DNA of 5,272 bases from Solirubrobacterales bacterium (GTDB taxonomy: Bacteria; Actinomycetota; Thermoleophilia; Solirubrobacterales; Solirubrobacteraceae), in assembly GCA_015655225.1 (NCBI GenBank), contig JAATFK010000169.1:1-5272 (forward strand), given 5' to 3'. Position numbers and translations under genes: made by a program. Under the pieces are notes generated by a model. It was not told the origin of the DNA. It made no database searches and was given only the letters and a program-made list of their open reading frames with translations. This document shows, piece by piece, positions 5,162-5,272 of this stretch. Each line of letters begins with the position of its first letter. Position 1 is the first letter of the stretch.

Positions 5162-5198
5162 CACGTCGGGTGCAGCCACAGCCTCCGTAGGGCGCTTG

Positions 5199-5272
5199 CT
5201 ACACCCGCGGATCGACCAGCACCTTTCCGCGTGCCTCGCCGGCGCTGAGGGCGGCGAGGCCTTCGGGGACGA
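5199..5272 (-). CDS. C-terminal end of a probable MDR alcohol dehydrogenase/quinone oxidoreductase (5' part outside the window)
   Basis: Only the last 23 residues and the TAG stop are present. They read as a helix (VPEGLAALSAGEARGK) followed by a strand and short tail (VLVDPRV). This is the characteristic ending of zinc-binding or zeta-crystallin-like medium-chain dehydrogenases, where the final helix with an Ala/Gly-rich G-x-A-R/x-GK segment leads into the last strand of the catalytic domain (commonly K-V/L-V-L/V-x-P/D). Such enzymes use NAD(P)H with alcohols, aldehydes or quinones. The fragment holds no catalytic or cofactor residue, so zinc dependence and substrate cannot be judged. Confidence 0.6.
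   Translation of the reverse strand, partial: VPEGLAALSAGEARGKVLVDPRV

Larger units (their letters stand above)
4803..5198. other. 396-bp region without an intact gene
   Basis: From left to right it contains the NTF2-like promoter (4811-4839), the 45-bp palindrome (4847-4891), the GCCGAAGCCC repeats with a small hairpin (4912-4946) and the broken minus-strand frame (4931-5161). The plus-strand frames open across it lack a ribosome site and have compositions (Ser/Arg/Pro-rich) expected of the opposite strand. Local G+C is lower and third-position bias outside the broken frame is weak. This fits old, decaying DNA between two expressed minus-strand genes. Confidence 0.5.

Noticed and set aside
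1..5272. CRISPR, insertion sequence, prophage, toxin-antitoxin or defence genes
   Set aside because: No regularly spaced repeats, transposase motifs, tRNA-like folds or relevant protein motifs were found. The genes look like ordinary chromosomal ones.

Overview
The window is very G+C-rich (roughly 70% or more), with GTG starts, strong G/C third-position bias and few Shine-Dalgarno sequences. This points to a high-GC actinobacterium. The helicase (with TVGR instead of TPGR at motif Ib) and the sugar kinase look to me like the versions carried by Thermoleophilia/Solirubrobacterales. That placement is a recollection-based inference, not a search result.

Layout. (1) 1-1107, minus: N-terminal 369 residues of a DEAD-box RNA helicase that runs off the left edge. 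(2) 1108-1352: a 245-bp gap holding a possible -10 box close to the helicase start, two hairpins and a pair of GYGTAAACA repeats. (3) 1353-2240, minus: a DMT/EamA-type membrane transporter with a GTG start, with an 18-bp inverted repeat sitting where its ribosome-binding site should be. (4) 2274-3242, minus: a YbhN/lysylphosphatidylglycerol-synthase-TM-like membrane protein, 33 bp upstream of the transporter and probably cotranscribed with it. (5) 3243-3350: a divergent promoter region. (6) 3351-4286, plus: a PfkB (ribokinase-like) carbohydrate kinase of unknown substrate. (7) 4287-4310: a convergent gap with a GC-rich hairpin. (8) 4311-4802, minus: an NTF2/SnoaL-like protein with a well-spaced promoter that suggests a leaderless mRNA. 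(9) 4803-5198: a stretch with no intact gene. It holds that promoter, a striking 45-bp near-perfect inverted repeat and a short coding-like minus-strand frame broken by an in-frame TAG. (10) 5199-5272, minus: the last 23 residues of what looks like a zinc-type (MDR) alcohol dehydrogenase/quinone oxidoreductase.

The genes do not form an obvious pathway. The only likely operon is the pair of membrane proteins. No mobile element, CRISPR array, tRNA, rRNA or defence module was seen, and I find no support for a novel multi-gene system. The most interesting signals are small: the 45-bp palindrome and its extra repeat copy inside the neighbouring promoter, the broken reading frame, and a recurring TANNNT box 6-8 nt upstream of start codons.
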